A stretch of DNA of 64,000 bases, taken from positions 51,780,938-51,844,937 of the forward strand of contig NC_087069.1 of the NCBI RefSeq assembly GCF_963678635.1. Direction: 5' to 3'. The notes beneath the pieces are model-generated. The model did no database searches. It saw only the letters and a list, made by a program, of their open reading frames with translations, and was not told the DNA's origin. The DNA is from Symsagittifera roscoffensis (lineage: Eukaryota; Xenacoelomorpha; Acoela; Convolutidae). Below are positions 1-12,630 of this stretch, piece by piece. Both the position numbers and the translations under genes were made by a program. Position 1 is the stretch's first letter. Each line of letters begins with the position of its first letter.

Positions 1-1872
1 ACGATAATTTTTTTTGAATCACTTTGGTGTAACAGGAGTACACGTTTTGTGGTGATGTTTTCGCAATCTTGCCATGTTTTTTCAGTATTTTTTATGTTCT
101 TCTAACTGAGTTTCTAAGAAAGTTTTACATTCTGTCGCGGATCCCGTGACAGAACCAAGTACTCTGGCCCCTTTCTAATTTTCAATTTCGGTACTTTTGA
201 AAACTTTCATCGCTTCATTGTATTTTTCATCATTTACAATGAGCTGGAATTTGGATGCCATTACATAGACAGAGTAGGCAGTTTAAATGTAACGACATGA
301 GTTAGTTTTTGGTCATTTGTGTATTGTTTGTCTTTTTATCCAACGCATAAATTCTCTTATTCCTATAGGTCTCATTACTGGGTTCTTATCTAAACACATT
401 AGTCTACGAGCGTTATATGTTTCCTTTAGTTCTGGGTTTAGTTATTAGGCAGCCATTTTTCTGGCAATTTTAGATTTTGATTATAAAAACTCAACTGATT
501 GTTTGTATAAACACTTCTCCGTTCATTTGCATCAAGGCCGGATTATCCATGAGATCCGTGCAACAACCGTCGTTGGGTGTGTGCATTAGTTCGCCATTGC
601 GCTTGATGATGTTCCCTTGTTCATTAGTTTGTTGACTCTTTATGTTTCAATTTCAATTTTTTGTTTGTCTACATGCTTTTGTCAAGCGCATTTGCAGTGA
701 TTTCTCTTGCTTCTGTAGATCAACCAGGTTTCCGTCATGCCATTGCTCAAGTCGTCTTGCTTCTGTTTTAGATAAGGATCCATCGTTTTCCGATTTCGTT
801 TTGCACAGTAGAAATTGTTGAAAGATCATTGCTCATGCATTGCGAAGGAATTTTCGTTGTTTTTCATTAGGTTGTTCCGAGTTCTCTTGAGGGTTTCAAA
901 GAACTCATAACAATTTTGATTTTGATAAAACCATAAGAACCGGTTTCCAGAGGACCACTTTCATGAAAATTTATCTTCTGTTTTCTATGAGATTTGGACA
1001 GGGGTTTCAACATAGATCTTGTGTTCTGACAAGTGTCAGTGGAAGGGTGAGGGTGGAGTTGGAGGAGCGCTGTTGTAGCTAAGGGTTGTTTTCGTCGTTA
1101 GCTGAGTGAAATTGGGAGGTGCAGCGAAGGCAGCTGAAATAGTCATAAAGATCACATTCATGTACCCTGGTCATGTGATTTTGCATGCATGTAGCCTGGG
1201 CATGTCAAGCACCAAACACCTCCGTCTCACAAGCTGTTTTTTCAATCGGGGCAAGGTATTTGAGTAGCTAATTGAGAAAACACGACAGTGTCACATTAGC
1301 GAGAGAAATTATAGATTCAATTTGCAAGAAAATTAGTAAAGAATCATTACCATAGAACAAGAAATGGATGCCATCACGGCAAAAACTTGAGAGGTTAGAT
1401 TTAAATTAGATTACTTGAGACAATAAGTGTGTGTGATAGAACACACATGATTGGACAGATTAGTTTTCTTGCGATTAGGTTTCAATCAGTTCAGGTAGCT
1501 GAAATTTTTTCCAATGGACTGTTATAAAACTGGATTGAATTAAGATCTCAGTGCGACGTTTCTGGCATCCATGTTTAAATTTTATGCAGGGATAATGCAG
1601 ATGATTGCCTGTTTTTTTGGCGAGGACAGCTCTCATGCAGCTCTCGACACCTAGCAATAGTAAATTTTGTCATTTCAAATCATCTGAAACTAAATGTGCT
1701 CAAATATACTATGTAATAATCATCACTTTAGTTAATAACATCGCTAGTTAGATGGAACGCATCATAAATGGCGAAAAATTGCGAATTGCGATCAAGAAAA
1801 CGGATGAAAACAAATATTTGGGAGTCAAATTGAACAAAAAATTAACATTGTAAAGTCAGTTTTTATATTCGT
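1..1872. other. AT-rich stretch, no gene recognised
   Basis: No long open frame, splice-supported exon or recognisable domain is visible on either strand. Only short open frames (60 codons or fewer) that look like chance occur. There are a few short direct repeats near 1155-1210 around the word CATGCATGTAGCCTGG, too short to classify. Confidence 0.5.
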
Positions 1873-1998
1873 ACCAAAATTCATATTTTAAACGAAACTT
1901 AAGGCATGCTCCTCTAAGCTCTAGTTCGGGTTCAAATGGAAGCCAGAATAGAGTTTAGAGGAGCATGTCTAAATTTTCGTTTAAAAGATGAATTTTGG
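1873..1998. repeat. Imperfect inverted repeat forming a long hairpin
   Basis: The left arm runs from CCAAAATTCAT near 1873 to about 1922. The right arm from about 1951 to 1998 is its near reverse complement. The shared core includes CATGCTCCTCTAA and AAACGAAA. The arms are about 50 bp with a few mismatches and a loop of about 28 bp. It could be a small foldback MITE or a transcribed hairpin; the sequence alone cannot decide. Confidence 0.7.
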
Positions 1999-3975
1999 AT
2001 TACTCAGCGTTTCAACATAATGATATTTCAAAAAATAATAATACATTTGAAAATGTCATTTTTTTCGAATTAATTAGTAACAGTTAAAATGTACTGAAAA
2101 ATCCGAGACTTAAAACATGTTAATTTACCAAAGTTCAACTGTACTGGAAAAAAAGAATTAAATCCTGAATTACTTCTGATTTTTGCATCGTTGTAATTTC
2201 TCGGCAAATTTGAACCCAAGGCTTAAATTATATGCCATGATAACCATGATGCTAAATTAGACAACCATGTGCCCATTGTGAACGTTGTAGGGTTTAATAA
2301 CGCAACTAACAAACATTTTGGATCAACAGCAGCATTGAGTTGCTCAATTTAAACTCGTTGAAGTAAGATCTAAAAGATAAGGTCTTATATTGCTACCAAA
2401 CACACTTCCATGATAATTACGGCGTTCCCTTCTTTCGTAATTTACTGGGTACTTTTTATTGTAAATACTCTAGTATTTTTCCAACCGTCAAGTTATCGAT
2501 CGAATCATCAACCATCCACGTCCCAACAAGTCTATAAAGCCACTTTTCGGCATTACCAATACTCGTTTTCGAACAATGTTTCTAAATTACTCCCAGTAAC
2601 TTTGAGTGCACTTATACATTTTATGATCATAACAAGAAAAAATCTCGCAATTCCGGACAAATTTAAAATCAAAATCACCAGCAAACTTCCAATTATACTA
2701 AAGGCTTTCATATTTAAACTAAACTAGTTTCGGCAAATCTTCTTCAATTTTGGTCCGTTAATTTTAATGTATTTTATCAAAATCGCTACCCTCTTTAGTC
2801 GTAACTAGTTTATCAGTGATTGTTTTTTGTGATTGCAAAGAGCTAGCAATTTACGATGTTTTGAATGGGAGAAACAAATCACATAGTTTTCCATGGGTTG
2901 CCAAATTTGTTTAAAAAGATTTTTTTAAGTGCCTCTCCACCGCACTTTTTTAACCAAATTAGTCAAACCCGATCAAACCAGATCAGTCGAAACCCGCAAG
3001 AAAACAAAAATACGCCAAGACTTAAAAGTTCTGCACAAAATTAATGATAGTTTATGAATTGAATTTAAAAATGCATCCAATTAAAATGAAAGAGCCGCTT
3101 TTTTAAATATAACCTATAATCCAAGAAACGTAAACAACACTGATTTCACTGAAAAAATTGCCCAGTAAAATGACTATGCACAATCATTTAACACTTTTTT
3201 TTTATAATTTCATGCAATTATTATCTGAATTTTCTTAACATTGACAGTAAAGAATCACTTGTGGCAAATACTTTTTTTAAGGATTATGATTTACTATTAT
3301 TTATTGAAACCAACAGTGACAACCTATGGAAAAACTTCATTGAGATAATCCAAGTTTCTGTGAAGAAAATTTCGTAAGAAACTAATATTATCATTAAATG
3401 CGTAAATTTGTATTACTAATTTTGGGTGTATTTGACAAATTATTATCATCACCAATTCACTTACACTTGTACAATTGAAAATACATTCAACTGGCAAATA
3501 AATTATTTTTTTCTCAGCAATGTTTACAAGCATGTATTTATTGCTTTTTGTTGCTATTTTTAGAACAAAACACACGAATTGAGACTTAACAAAATTGTTT
3601 TTTGTTCGAAGCTCAAATCTTCTGAAGAAATGAGAAACTTCTTAGTGTTAGAAAGTTTTGGAAACGCAAACCCCTTTGTAGCTTTTTTCCGACTTAAGAA
3701 ATGATAAAGGACCTTTCAAACATGACCCTGATATTACCTACTTCAAATTATAAACTCAATTCAAGATTCAATTCGATTACTTTTCAAGAGAAAACAGCAT
3801 CTCTTATTTTCATTCAATCATTTTTTCAGTATGACTACTATAAATTGGTACTCATCTTCGTCGTATATTCGAGATACTAATTTAAATCGGCATGTTTTCG
3901 AAAAGTATTGTTGTACAGAAAAACGCAAATCTAATGTTGAGATTTAGAACGCTTTAGTAAGGAATATATTTGAGT
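1999..3975. other. AT-rich stretch, no gene recognised
   Basis: Open frames at 2410-2727 (+) and 3324-3575 (-) encode low-complexity, AT-driven peptides without recognisable domains or splice support. I see nothing else in this stretch. Confidence 0.45.
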
Positions 3976-3990
3976 GTGTTTAGGCAGTTA

Positions 3991-4031
<41 letters not shown>

Positions 4032-4309
4032 GTAGATAGATAGATAGAGAGAAAGAGGACTTTTAGTTTTTGTTAGACAAAGCAGCAGCCTAAATTACAT
4101 CAGAGTGTATCTAAGGAAACCATACATTTCTGATAAAAACAATTTAGATAGGCTGCCGCGACGTTTTATAAAGATAAAGACAAGGCTTCCATAAATTAAT
4201 CTTGCCACGTATGATTTCCTGAGATACAGTAATTTAGGCTGTTGCTTTGTCTGACAAAAACTAAAAATCCTTTCGCTCTTTCTCTTTCTCTCTCTAACTG
4301 CCTAAACAC
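3976..4309. mobile_element. Foldback MITE with about 110-bp inverted termini
   Basis: The left end reads GTGTTTAGGCAGTTA, then a GA-rich tract, then a segment ending CAGCCTAAATTAC. The right end is the reverse complement: GTAATTTAGGCTG, a CT-rich tract, TAACTGCCTAAACAC. The GA tract of one arm faces the CT tract of the other, so the microsatellite is part of the terminal repeat. There is no coding capacity. No convincing target-site duplication was found, so the superfamily is not assigned. Confidence 0.75.
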
Positions 4310-4633
4310 ATTTATTTTCTACAAAACATTTTTAAAACCCATTTTTGTGTGTTATAAGGCACTTTTCTAATTTCTATAAGGCACCTTCACATTAACGCCA
4401 GAAAGAACAAAAATTTTCAGAAAGAGTTAGTCTTTTTGAATTCAAACATTGAATTGGTTCAGTTAAATAACATTTTGAAAAAGTCAAGAACATTAGCTTA
4501 TACAGGGGCTTCAAAACACAACAATATTTTTTTTTCAAATTGAATTTTTCTTTTAATTTCGCAATTTGCTTTCATCTTGTGAACAAAAAATTGCAACCAA
4601 CTCATTTGAAGTTTCCAACAACCGGTTTGCAAT

Positions 4634-4704
4634 TTGCTCCCTTTTGGCGAAAACGCTTGTCATACAAAAGTTGCTCCCTTTTGGCGAAAACGCTTGTCAT
4701 ACAA
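4634..4704. repeat. Two-copy tandem repeat, 37-bp period
   Basis: The word TTGCTCCCTTTTGGCGAAAA starts at 4634 and again at 4671, followed in both copies by CGCTTGTCATACAA. The two units look identical over their overlap, suggesting a recent slippage duplication. Open frames across it (4566-4799 and neighbours) are probably by-products. Confidence 0.8.
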
Positions 4705-4926
4705 CTTTCATAAATGGAAACTGTCTGGCGAAATTAAAAAAAAATTATATCAGTTTTTTTGTCACCAGTCTGTTCAACTGTTCTCAAAATGCCGCATAAA
4801 TGGTTTAGTTTTTTATTAAATGTTTTTTCGATAATGTATGAAATTTTTATGAATTTTGATGCATGGAATCGTATGATAATGATTATGGTGTATGTATGGA
4901 ATTGTATGATAAGAGCTTTCGGTGTA

Positions 4927-5697
4927 TGGAGGTCAACCCGGGTTGTTAGTTTTATTTTGATGCCTAAACACCAGAATAATGAACATCAGAATAATGATTA
5001 GGCATCAGGTTTTCTAACATATCCCGCTATTAAGATACCAAATCTCAAATTTTTCCTACTTCAGCTGAAAAGTCGTTCATTCCGACGCCAATATCATCTT
5101 TTCAAATATGACAGCTTTTATTAAAACATCACATCTCGATTTTCAATCGCTATTGGTATAAATAATTTACATGATCTAATCTATGGAATCCAAAAAAAAT
5201 TGAAGCTTAATTGTTTCACATTTAATAACGCTTGATATAATGTAAAGCATGAGGGCAAAAACCTGTTCTCAAATATCATGGCAAAATAACAAAGTCGAAA
5301 AAGTGTTTAGAATTTGAATTTCAAATCTGGGAGAAGGGGCAACAGTAAAGTTCCAAATATTCTGTTGACCGAAATACCCTGTGAAAAGAATTATACAATA
5401 GGTGGTTTTTTTACGCCTCATGTTTTTATTAAGTTGTCACAAAACTTCATAAGAATTTTGAGTTCAAGCAACTTCATAACTCCGTAGAGCTAAGTTACCG
5501 AATTTTGGAACATTCTGAATCTTATCAAGTTCGCTACTATAGTACACGATACGGTCTTGGCGTGCATGTTTTTTTTTTGGAATTTGTATCCTTGTTTGAA
5601 AGCTTACAATTAATGTTGAAAACTCTCAAAACTATTTTAGAATTGTTCTAAAACACAACTTGACTTTTCTATACTCAATTGCCCGGGTTGACCTCCA
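4927..5697. mobile_element. TA-flanked inverted-repeat element, no coding capacity
   Basis: The termini are TGGAGGTCAACCCGGG at 4927 and CCCGGGTTGACCTCCA ending at 5697, a perfect 16-bp inverted repeat. Each end is flanked by TA (4925-4926 and 5698-5699), as expected for a TA target-site duplication (Tc1/mariner-like families). The 771-bp interior is AT-rich with no transposase, so this is a non-autonomous element. Confidence 0.8.
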
Positions 5698-5699
5698 TA

Positions 5700-8600
5700 G
5701 AACTGAAATGCTAGTCGTACAATTTCATAAACTAAATTATGAAAAGAATCATAATAAAACAAATTTCATGCATTTTGCATTTTGCATAAATTAATCGTCA
5801 TCAAGTTTTCGGAGAATTTTTTTTTTGACATGAAAGTTGGTGTATTTCACTAAAAAAAATAAAAACATTTGGTAAAAAAAATGCTAATCATACATTTTTC
5901 ATTTATGGAAATTGTATAACTAGCGGTTTTTGGTTGCGACAAAAATAATCTTTCCAAAAAATTTTGAAATTGCTCAAAGTTTTTTCTGTTTTTTTTTAAA
6001 TCGCAAATCAAATTTGGTACTCAAAAAAACCATTTTTCAAAGAAAAAGTTTTTGCAAGCAAAAATTTTTCTTCGTCTGCATAACGTAGTTCGGGACACAA
6101 TAATTTTGGATTTTTTAAGTCATCCACTTTTTGGACTGCAATAGGTCATCCATTTTTTCTCCTAAGTCTCATTTTTCATCTCTGCTGCAGTATTCTTTTT
6201 TTGCAGATTTTCTACTTGACTTTAACTCAAAGTAAAAGCCATCGAAAACTACCAAAGAGACGAATTTAGCTAAACTTGTCTCGTACTGGATGTTTTGGTC
6301 CGCAACTTGACACTTTTTCCAGTCCCTGTGGCAGGCTCTTTTCGTCCAAGATTCTGACTGACCTATCACACAAATTTTTAACTAGTCTTGCTTGTCCCTC
6401 TGAAAATTTCTCAAGCTCGATCTTGCGTCGGCTTGGCAGCTTATTGATCCTACAACTTGCTCGCTGATTGAGAAAAAATACTACTGAAGGCCATCTTTAT
6501 TTACCATATTTGTTGCTTTGTTATGTTTTCGGATGCCCTTTTGCTATCCGCATATGCCTGGTTGGACCCAAATCTCAATTCAACGCCTCCGCCCTTCATG
6601 CCTAAGCCATGCGACGTCGCTGTCGGTGATGGAGTTATCTTCGAGTAAAAATTGGGCAAGTGATTTTGATGACATAAGACCACTTGTATTGAACTCAATT
6701 CCAACCAGCTGGATTGATGCAGATGGAAACAACACAACAGACTTTTTTCTCCTTTTTTGAGCCATTTTATCCACAAATATGAGACCAAAGGCGTTTTTAA
6801 ATTGTCATTTGTTTCAAGTTTTTGCAATGTCGAAGATACGATAATTCAACGCTCAAAAAGTCTGTAAAACAGATTTTTAGAAGAATCGAAATAATTGTAA
6901 ATTTAATATATTTTTTTTAAAAAAAGAGTATTTAGGGAGAAGACCCAACTCTCGGTGATTGTCTTGGCTTTCACTGCATTTATCATTCAACTTGAGTGAA
7001 TTTACGGAACAATTTGTTCCCACACAATCAAGTTTCTAATGCAGTATTCCCAATTTTCTCCTATAACAACCCCAGTTTTCTTCCTTCGACTGATGAATTC
7101 TGAACAAAAGTATCATTACGTGGCCAAACTGTGCACCGTGCGCAAAATTTTATTTTTTTTTGTTCCTGGATTCTAGAGACCAGTTTTTTTAAAACATGTT
7201 GGAATTTTGTCGAATTGATTAAAGAGAATGAAAAAACAACAGTAGTATCACGAAATGACTCACTCGTTTACTTTCAAAAGACTCAAAAACCTTGTTCCGA
7301 CCTTTCGATAAACATATTCGCTTGGATTGAACATTCATTTTTCGATTCAGAAATTCCTGATTGCCATGCGAGTGTGCTTGAACTTTCATAAATTAGGTTA
7401 GAAAGTGCTCAATTATTACTAAGCAAGACTGCTTTGTTCGTATCAAGGCGACGCTCTGAATGTTCCGAATGCACTTTAACGTCTATGAAGTAATGTTCAT
7501 TTTTTTAAAAAAACTGAAAGAAAACTCATTGAAGAAAAGTTTCTTCTGGAAAATCTACCTCACACGCTACATAAATGTAACAAATAGTAAAATTATAATT
7601 ATGATTATTAACATGTCTTAAATCGATTTGTATTGATTTCTAAACCGGATGAAACCACCGCGCCAATATATTAGCTCGAAATAAATCGCGCACTATTTGG
7701 CCATCATTTGGAAGCCCTAATTCCCTGAAAAACAATCAAAGGTGATCAGTCAAGTTCATTCCACTCAAATTGTACCTCTTAAAAATTGATATTGGCAGTT
7801 ACAACTTCAAAAATTATCGAGTTAATTTTTTTTCATTCACTATTCGAGACCAGTTAAGGGGCATTGTGAACAGACAGGGCTTTGCCCTGATATACAAGAT
7901 GTCTAGTTAGGTTTAAGATGAGTTTACTTTGCCGTGACAAAGAGCTAGTTATGGTGCAAAAAAAGTTTCTGCATTAGCAACAAAAAGTTATGAAATTTTT
8001 AGTTTCGAAACAAAATGTGAATTTGTAATTGTTTTTTGAAACTTGGATCGTATTTTGAACTGAGCAGCTTCAATTTCAACTGTTTGTGAATAAAAACAGA
8101 CTACAAGCAAAATTGATATGATTGAAAAGCAGAGATGTTTCAAACTGTCATCGAGCAATTTGAGTTAAAATATGTGAAAAAATCCTTTTTTGAAGCAAAG
8201 TTTTGAAATTTCTGTTTCTTATAATTTTCTGAAATAAATTTTGTGATGCTAATTATGTTTTGAAAATTTTCAGTCAGAGCATAACTAAACCAATAATATT
8301 CCAAATAATGCTGAAGGTGTTTCTAACTGTTTAGCTAAATGTATTTCATTGAACACAAACGTTGTTTTAGTCATTTAAGGATGTTCAGATATTCAATATT
8401 AAGACTTAGTTTGATAAATTGGGCAATCACAAAAATTTTCAACTATCCTCGGTATATGCAAGAAGCAGAAGTAAAACTTCTACAAATATGTCTTCAAAAA
8501 TCACTATGATCGATGAAATCATATCAATCCAACAGAATCAAACTAACTGCTCATCTAAGTGTTCCTATATTTTTTTGCAATCCATTTTCTTAAAAAAATA

Positions 8601-8975
8601 CAGTTTGAATCAATTTGAACCTTGTCGGTTGAAAAAAATGACGAAATATTTGTAAAACTGTGCTCGAGGAGGTGTTCACTCCAACTTTCGAAAATTTGAA
8701 CCTAAATGGGCTCTTTTCCATTCCCTACCACGGAAAATTACATAATTAGGCTGTTTGAAAATTGTTCACATGGCATTTTGCATTTGAGAAATGTTGTAAA
8801 AATTTGTTCAATTGTTCACGCAGACACGTCTTATTGCAGTTTACATTGAGAAAAAGCTTGTTAAATTGGTTTCCATATATTGAATTTCAGAAAAAATCAA
8901 AGGGTGAGAACTGGAAAAGAGACCCTAAATGTGTCTGGTTTGGTTTAAAATTATTCAGACCATTTTCTGAAAATT
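5700..8975. other. Non-coding stretch with possible decayed retroelement traces
   Basis: No intact gene is seen. On the minus strand at about 6150-6830, broken frames give peptide fragments such as LPQGLEKVSSCGPKH. These weakly resemble the conserved linker of Penelope-like or related RT proteins, but stops and shifts prevent assignment. The frame at 8419-8655 looks like chance. A diverged inverted-repeat end at 7119 is listed separately. Confidence 0.3.
7119..7220 (+). mobile_element. Diverged left end of the GAGGCC-terminus element family
   Basis: The segment starts CGTGGCCAAACTGTGCACC directly after TA (7117-7118). It continues with a tract like the start of the element at 31,549: a CTGATTGTTCC-like stretch, GGATTC and AAACATGTT in the same order. 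No matching right end is found nearby, so this is an old fragment or solo end. Confidence 0.55.
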
Positions 8976-8980
8976 GGTAG

Positions 8981-9040
8981 TAGCCGAGTGGGATCAATCT
9001 CGACTTTGCGTTTTCCGGAGCACCTGTGCTTCGCACCCCG
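8981..9040 (+). other. Possible tRNA-derived SINE head
   Basis: TAGCCGAGTGG at 8981-8991 fits the RNA polymerase III A-box consensus. A weaker B-box-like GCTTCGCACCCC follows about 35 bp later. The spacing resembles a class II tRNA, but the cloverleaf does not close. It abuts the palindrome-rich element that starts at 9043. It may equally be a chance match. Confidence 0.25.
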
Positions 9041-9042
9041 TA

Positions 9043-9781
9043 CCCAGTAAATTTTCTAAAGCAGATCTGAAATAATTTTTTTCAGATCTAAAATTCAGAT
9101 CTGAAATAGGTTGTGAAATGTTTAAATAACGCTTGGATACTTTAAGAATTGGTTATTTCAGATCTAATTTCAGATCTGAAATTTAGTTTTTCGTGGTTAT
9201 TTCAGATCTGAAGAATCAACGATTCGGCCTCAACTTTTACTTTTTACAATTTTTGAATTTTTTTTAGCTTCTGCTAGCTATTAGCAGGTACTCAGCGAAG
9301 TTGAAGTCTCACGTTTAGAGAATGCCGAACTATTTTTCCCCAAGCATGAGATAAACATTGGAAACGCATAAGAAGCGCCTGAGTATCAAAAGTGCTACAG
9401 GATTTTAAAAGCTTTTCAACACAGTTGAGCAGGAAATTTAGTTCGAAAAAAATTGTTTGTGAAAATTATTCGGAAGTTTTTCTGACCACTAGTTAATCTA
9501 AACATAATTGTATATTGCAGAAACATCAAAAATTTTTCATTTCATTTTTTGCTCGAAATGCATAATTTATAATTTAACAAAGAGTTTCTCAAATCTGATT
9601 TCAGATCTGAAATTTTGTGTTTCAAGGTTATTTCATATCTGAAATTTTCCAATTCAGATCCAAATTTCAGATCTGATATTTGTAAATTCTTACAAAGATC
9701 TGAAATAAAGAATTTCAGATCTGAGAATCAACTTAGGTAAGAAATACAGAATTGCAGCTCTTGCACAGAAAATCCCCTGGG
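9043..9781. mobile_element. TA-flanked element packed with CAGATCTG palindromes
   Basis: The ends are an imperfect inverted repeat: CCCAGTAAATTTTCT at 9043 and AGAAAATCCCCTGGG ending at 9781. Both are flanked by TA within a wider CCGTA/TACGG symmetry. Inside, the 8-bp palindrome CAGATCTG, usually within TTTCAGATCTGAAA, occurs at least seven times, with several one-base variants. They sit in two clusters near each end (about 9060-9215 and 9595-9725). There is no coding capacity. The subterminal placement suggests protein-binding sites, for example for a transposase; that is an inference. Confidence 0.7.
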
Positions 9782-9786
9782 TACGG

Positions 9787-12240
9787 AACTGTACTGAATG
9801 ACTCAATTTAAAACACCTCGTACTTGATATTGACAGTCCAAAACTTTTAACTCATCGATATTTTCTTTTTCTTTGTTTTATTTAATTTTTCCCCTTTTTT
9901 CCTTCAAAACTTCAAACTTTTGATTTTTTTTCGAAAACTTCATCATTTAAAAGAATTTAACACTAATCAATTGACATTAAATGGTCGTTGGCGCTTTTAG
10001 ATCTTCTCTCAGATACGACTATTTTATTATCATCTAGTACTTCAACTTGTTTTTGAGGTTCAGAATATGGGTAAACTTCAATTTGTATATTTTTGTTTAT
10101 ATATGTTATTTTATCAAAAAAACAATTTGACTGCATTTTATAGGCACTTGAAAAAATCATGAGCTTTTGTTACTTTTAGAATAACCCATTTTAGTGGTCA
10201 AATATGAGTTGTGAATTGAATAAAGCAAATTCCATGCTCTCATTTTTGGTAGGTTTTTTAAATTAATTTTTATGTCCAGCACATTTTCTCAAACTTACAT
10301 TTCAGGAAAAGATTGAAATTGCACTGCATTCAATGTTTTTTCTCAGCTTTACCATTTGATAGCCTTTACAACAAATTTACTACTAATTCCAACGCGTTTC
10401 AGTGGTAATAACCTGATCTCAACTGCAAGTCTTAGAATGAAAATACTTTTTGAGGAGGCTCTGTCTGGCAAAGTCCTTGTCATTGTCCAAGATGCTAACG
10501 GTGAGCGCTCCCATCAGAGTAGTCTTTTCAGCATTCACGTTTCCCAACACAGCAACAAGAACGTGTGTAAAGTCACACTCCTACAGCTGAACAACATAAA
10601 AGTTGCCCCGAAAAATAATTCAAGAGGCTACTAAACTTCAAAAATTTATTGTTCCGACTTTCGAAGAATGTGACGGAATGATTGTGCTCGGGATAGTTTT
10701 TTTTTAGAATCTCCAGATAAGGTTCGACCTTTTAACTAGCCAGTGGCATAGTTTTGACCTAGATTTGAAAAGTATTGTTGTCCTGAGCTCCAATTTAATC
10801 TGGTTCTTCGCCTGTGATTTTTCTCTAAAGTTAATGCGGTTTAATGATTGCCAATTTGGGAAACTTGGGACAATTAACGCGCAAAAGCAGATGTTTAAAA
10901 CCTGTTAGAAATTGTTAGATATTAAATTGATGCATGCAATTTGGATTAATTATTAATTTTTCGTATGCGAAAACTACTACATATCAAAAAATATTATTAT
11001 TTTTTCTTTTTTTTTGAAAACCTTATCATTTTTTAAACGAAAATTAATTTTTAGACTTTATAAAGCAGTTTTTTGGTACAAGCAAACGTGTTTTTTAATC
11101 TTTTTTTTAAATAACGGCGAAGAATTTAAATTTAAATGAAAGAAATACCAACTCAAATCAGAAAAAAAATCTGATTATTTCTAAACTTTAATTGATCTAC
11201 AAGCTCACATGAATGAAGAAAAACTCTATCAATTCAAATTATAAGCATTTTGTTCTAAATATTTTTTACAAGAAAAAACTTCTTGTTCATTTATTACGAT
11301 TGCGATGAAACTTTGCGTGCAAACTGTCTTGATTTTCCTGAATGTTGATCTTGAATGTTTTGAATAGTTTTTGTTCAAATATTTTGAAATACTTTAAATT
11401 TTGTTCTGCCAAAATCAAATGCAATTGTTAGCATTATTAATGCCATTTATAGTTGGCCTCAATTAAGGGTGCGGACTTGCCACTCTTACAGACTTCTTGT
11501 ATTGAAACTATTGTTCGAGCAGGCATACCGTCCGCGTTTTATTAGAGTGTAAGCATACTCGCTGGGCAATCGAAAGATCGCCGGACCGGAACCCATTCGC
11601 AGTCAATTTTTGTAAAATCGCTCAGAAGAAAAAAACAGAAGCGCATATTATCCTCACTCCATTAAAAGTCGGAAGAAGTGTTCATTAAATTTTAAAGAGT
11701 AACAGTGATTTTACTTTGTGATTTAGAGTTGTGATGTGCATTTTGAAATGATACGGTGAAAACGCAGCAGTTGAAAGTTTTAAACCCTGCTCCTGCCGTG
11801 TAGATGTAAGTACGGTGTTTCATTTTCATGTTACACTTCAAGCCTTTGATGTTAACTTTAAAATTTTAATGATGAGCTGATTATGATCATTATCATCGTG
11901 ATGATAATTATGATGATGATTGTTGTTAATATAATTTTTTAAAATGATTATGATCATGGTTTTTATCTATATTTGATTTTTAATTATTCCTTACTCCCTT
12001 TGGTAGTCGGAACAATAAACTTTGAAAAAGTTCTCCTACAGTATCCCAAATAAAGCATGAAGTGTTTCATCTCTGAAGTCAAATGCCTATAAAAACGCTT
12101 CTTCTTCACTTGCAGATTCTCTTAAACTTAAAAGTACTACTGCCCGGTTCGATGTCGGCCGCGGAAATAATTGTTCCGCGACCGACAATCCATAGTCTGG
12201 ACAGTGTTTTAAATAGCGGGCAATCTCTGGAAATAGCCTA
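9787..12240. other. AT-rich stretch, no gene recognised
   Basis: A frame at 10,356-10,634 (+) has a locally less AT-rich part ending near GGTGAGC (10,500), which could be an exon end, but its peptide matches nothing I know. Around 11,545-11,600 a short hairpin with a B-box-like GGACCGGAACCC occurs without a matching A box. Microsatellite-like GATGAT runs lie at 11,870-11,930. Confidence 0.35.
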
Positions 12241-12246
12241 TCTTGA

Positions 12247-12560
12247 ACGCGATGGTCAAAAATTAGACGCGGCGATCAAAAAGAAGTCGAAGCGGTAGAA
12301 AAATTAGTCCCGATAAACAGAAACTAAGTGGCGCTGGTCGAAAAACTAGTCGCAGTGGTCAAACTAGTCCCGGCATGGTCGAAAATTATTCGCCGCGATA
12401 AAAAAATAGATGCAGCACGGTCAAAAATTATTCGCGGCCATCAAAAAATTAGTCGCAGTATGGTCGAAAAAATAGTCGCGGCGGTCAGAAAATTAGTTGC
12501 GGTTGTCGAAAAACTAGTCACCGAATAGTAAAAAAAAAATTAGTTGCGGGCCCTGTGGGA
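12247..12560. repeat. Degenerate minisatellite, unit about 20-22 bp
   Basis: Units of the form GGTCGAAAAATTAGTCGCGG recur about a dozen times with substitutions and small indels. The block is more GC-rich than its surroundings. The open frames across it (12,083-12,298 and 12,328-12,528) reflect the repeat and are not called as genes. It ends about 70 bp before the large LTR element. Confidence 0.75.
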
Positions 12561-12626
12561 AAATTGGTTGCCAAAAAGTAAAGAACGATCATCAAATAAA
12601 CAGAAACGTTAATAGAGATAAACAGA

Positions 12627-12630
12627 GAGC
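12627..12630. repeat. Target-site duplication (left), GAGC
   Basis: GAGC directly precedes the left LTR and is repeated at 26,544-26,547 directly after the right LTR. A 4-bp duplication is normal for Ty3/gypsy integrases. Confidence 0.85.

Noticed and set aside
9050-9730. CRISPR-like array of CAGATCTG repeats
   Set aside because: Repeat units are too short, spacing is irregular, and the context is a eukaryotic inverted-repeat element.
11545-11600. tRNA-like hairpin with a B-box-like GGACCGGAACCC
   Set aside because: No A box in the right place and no closed cloverleaf, so it is not called as a tRNA or SINE.
12328-12528. 66-codon frame with a repeating valine/lysine pattern
   Set aside because: It is the translation of the minisatellite and has no independent support.
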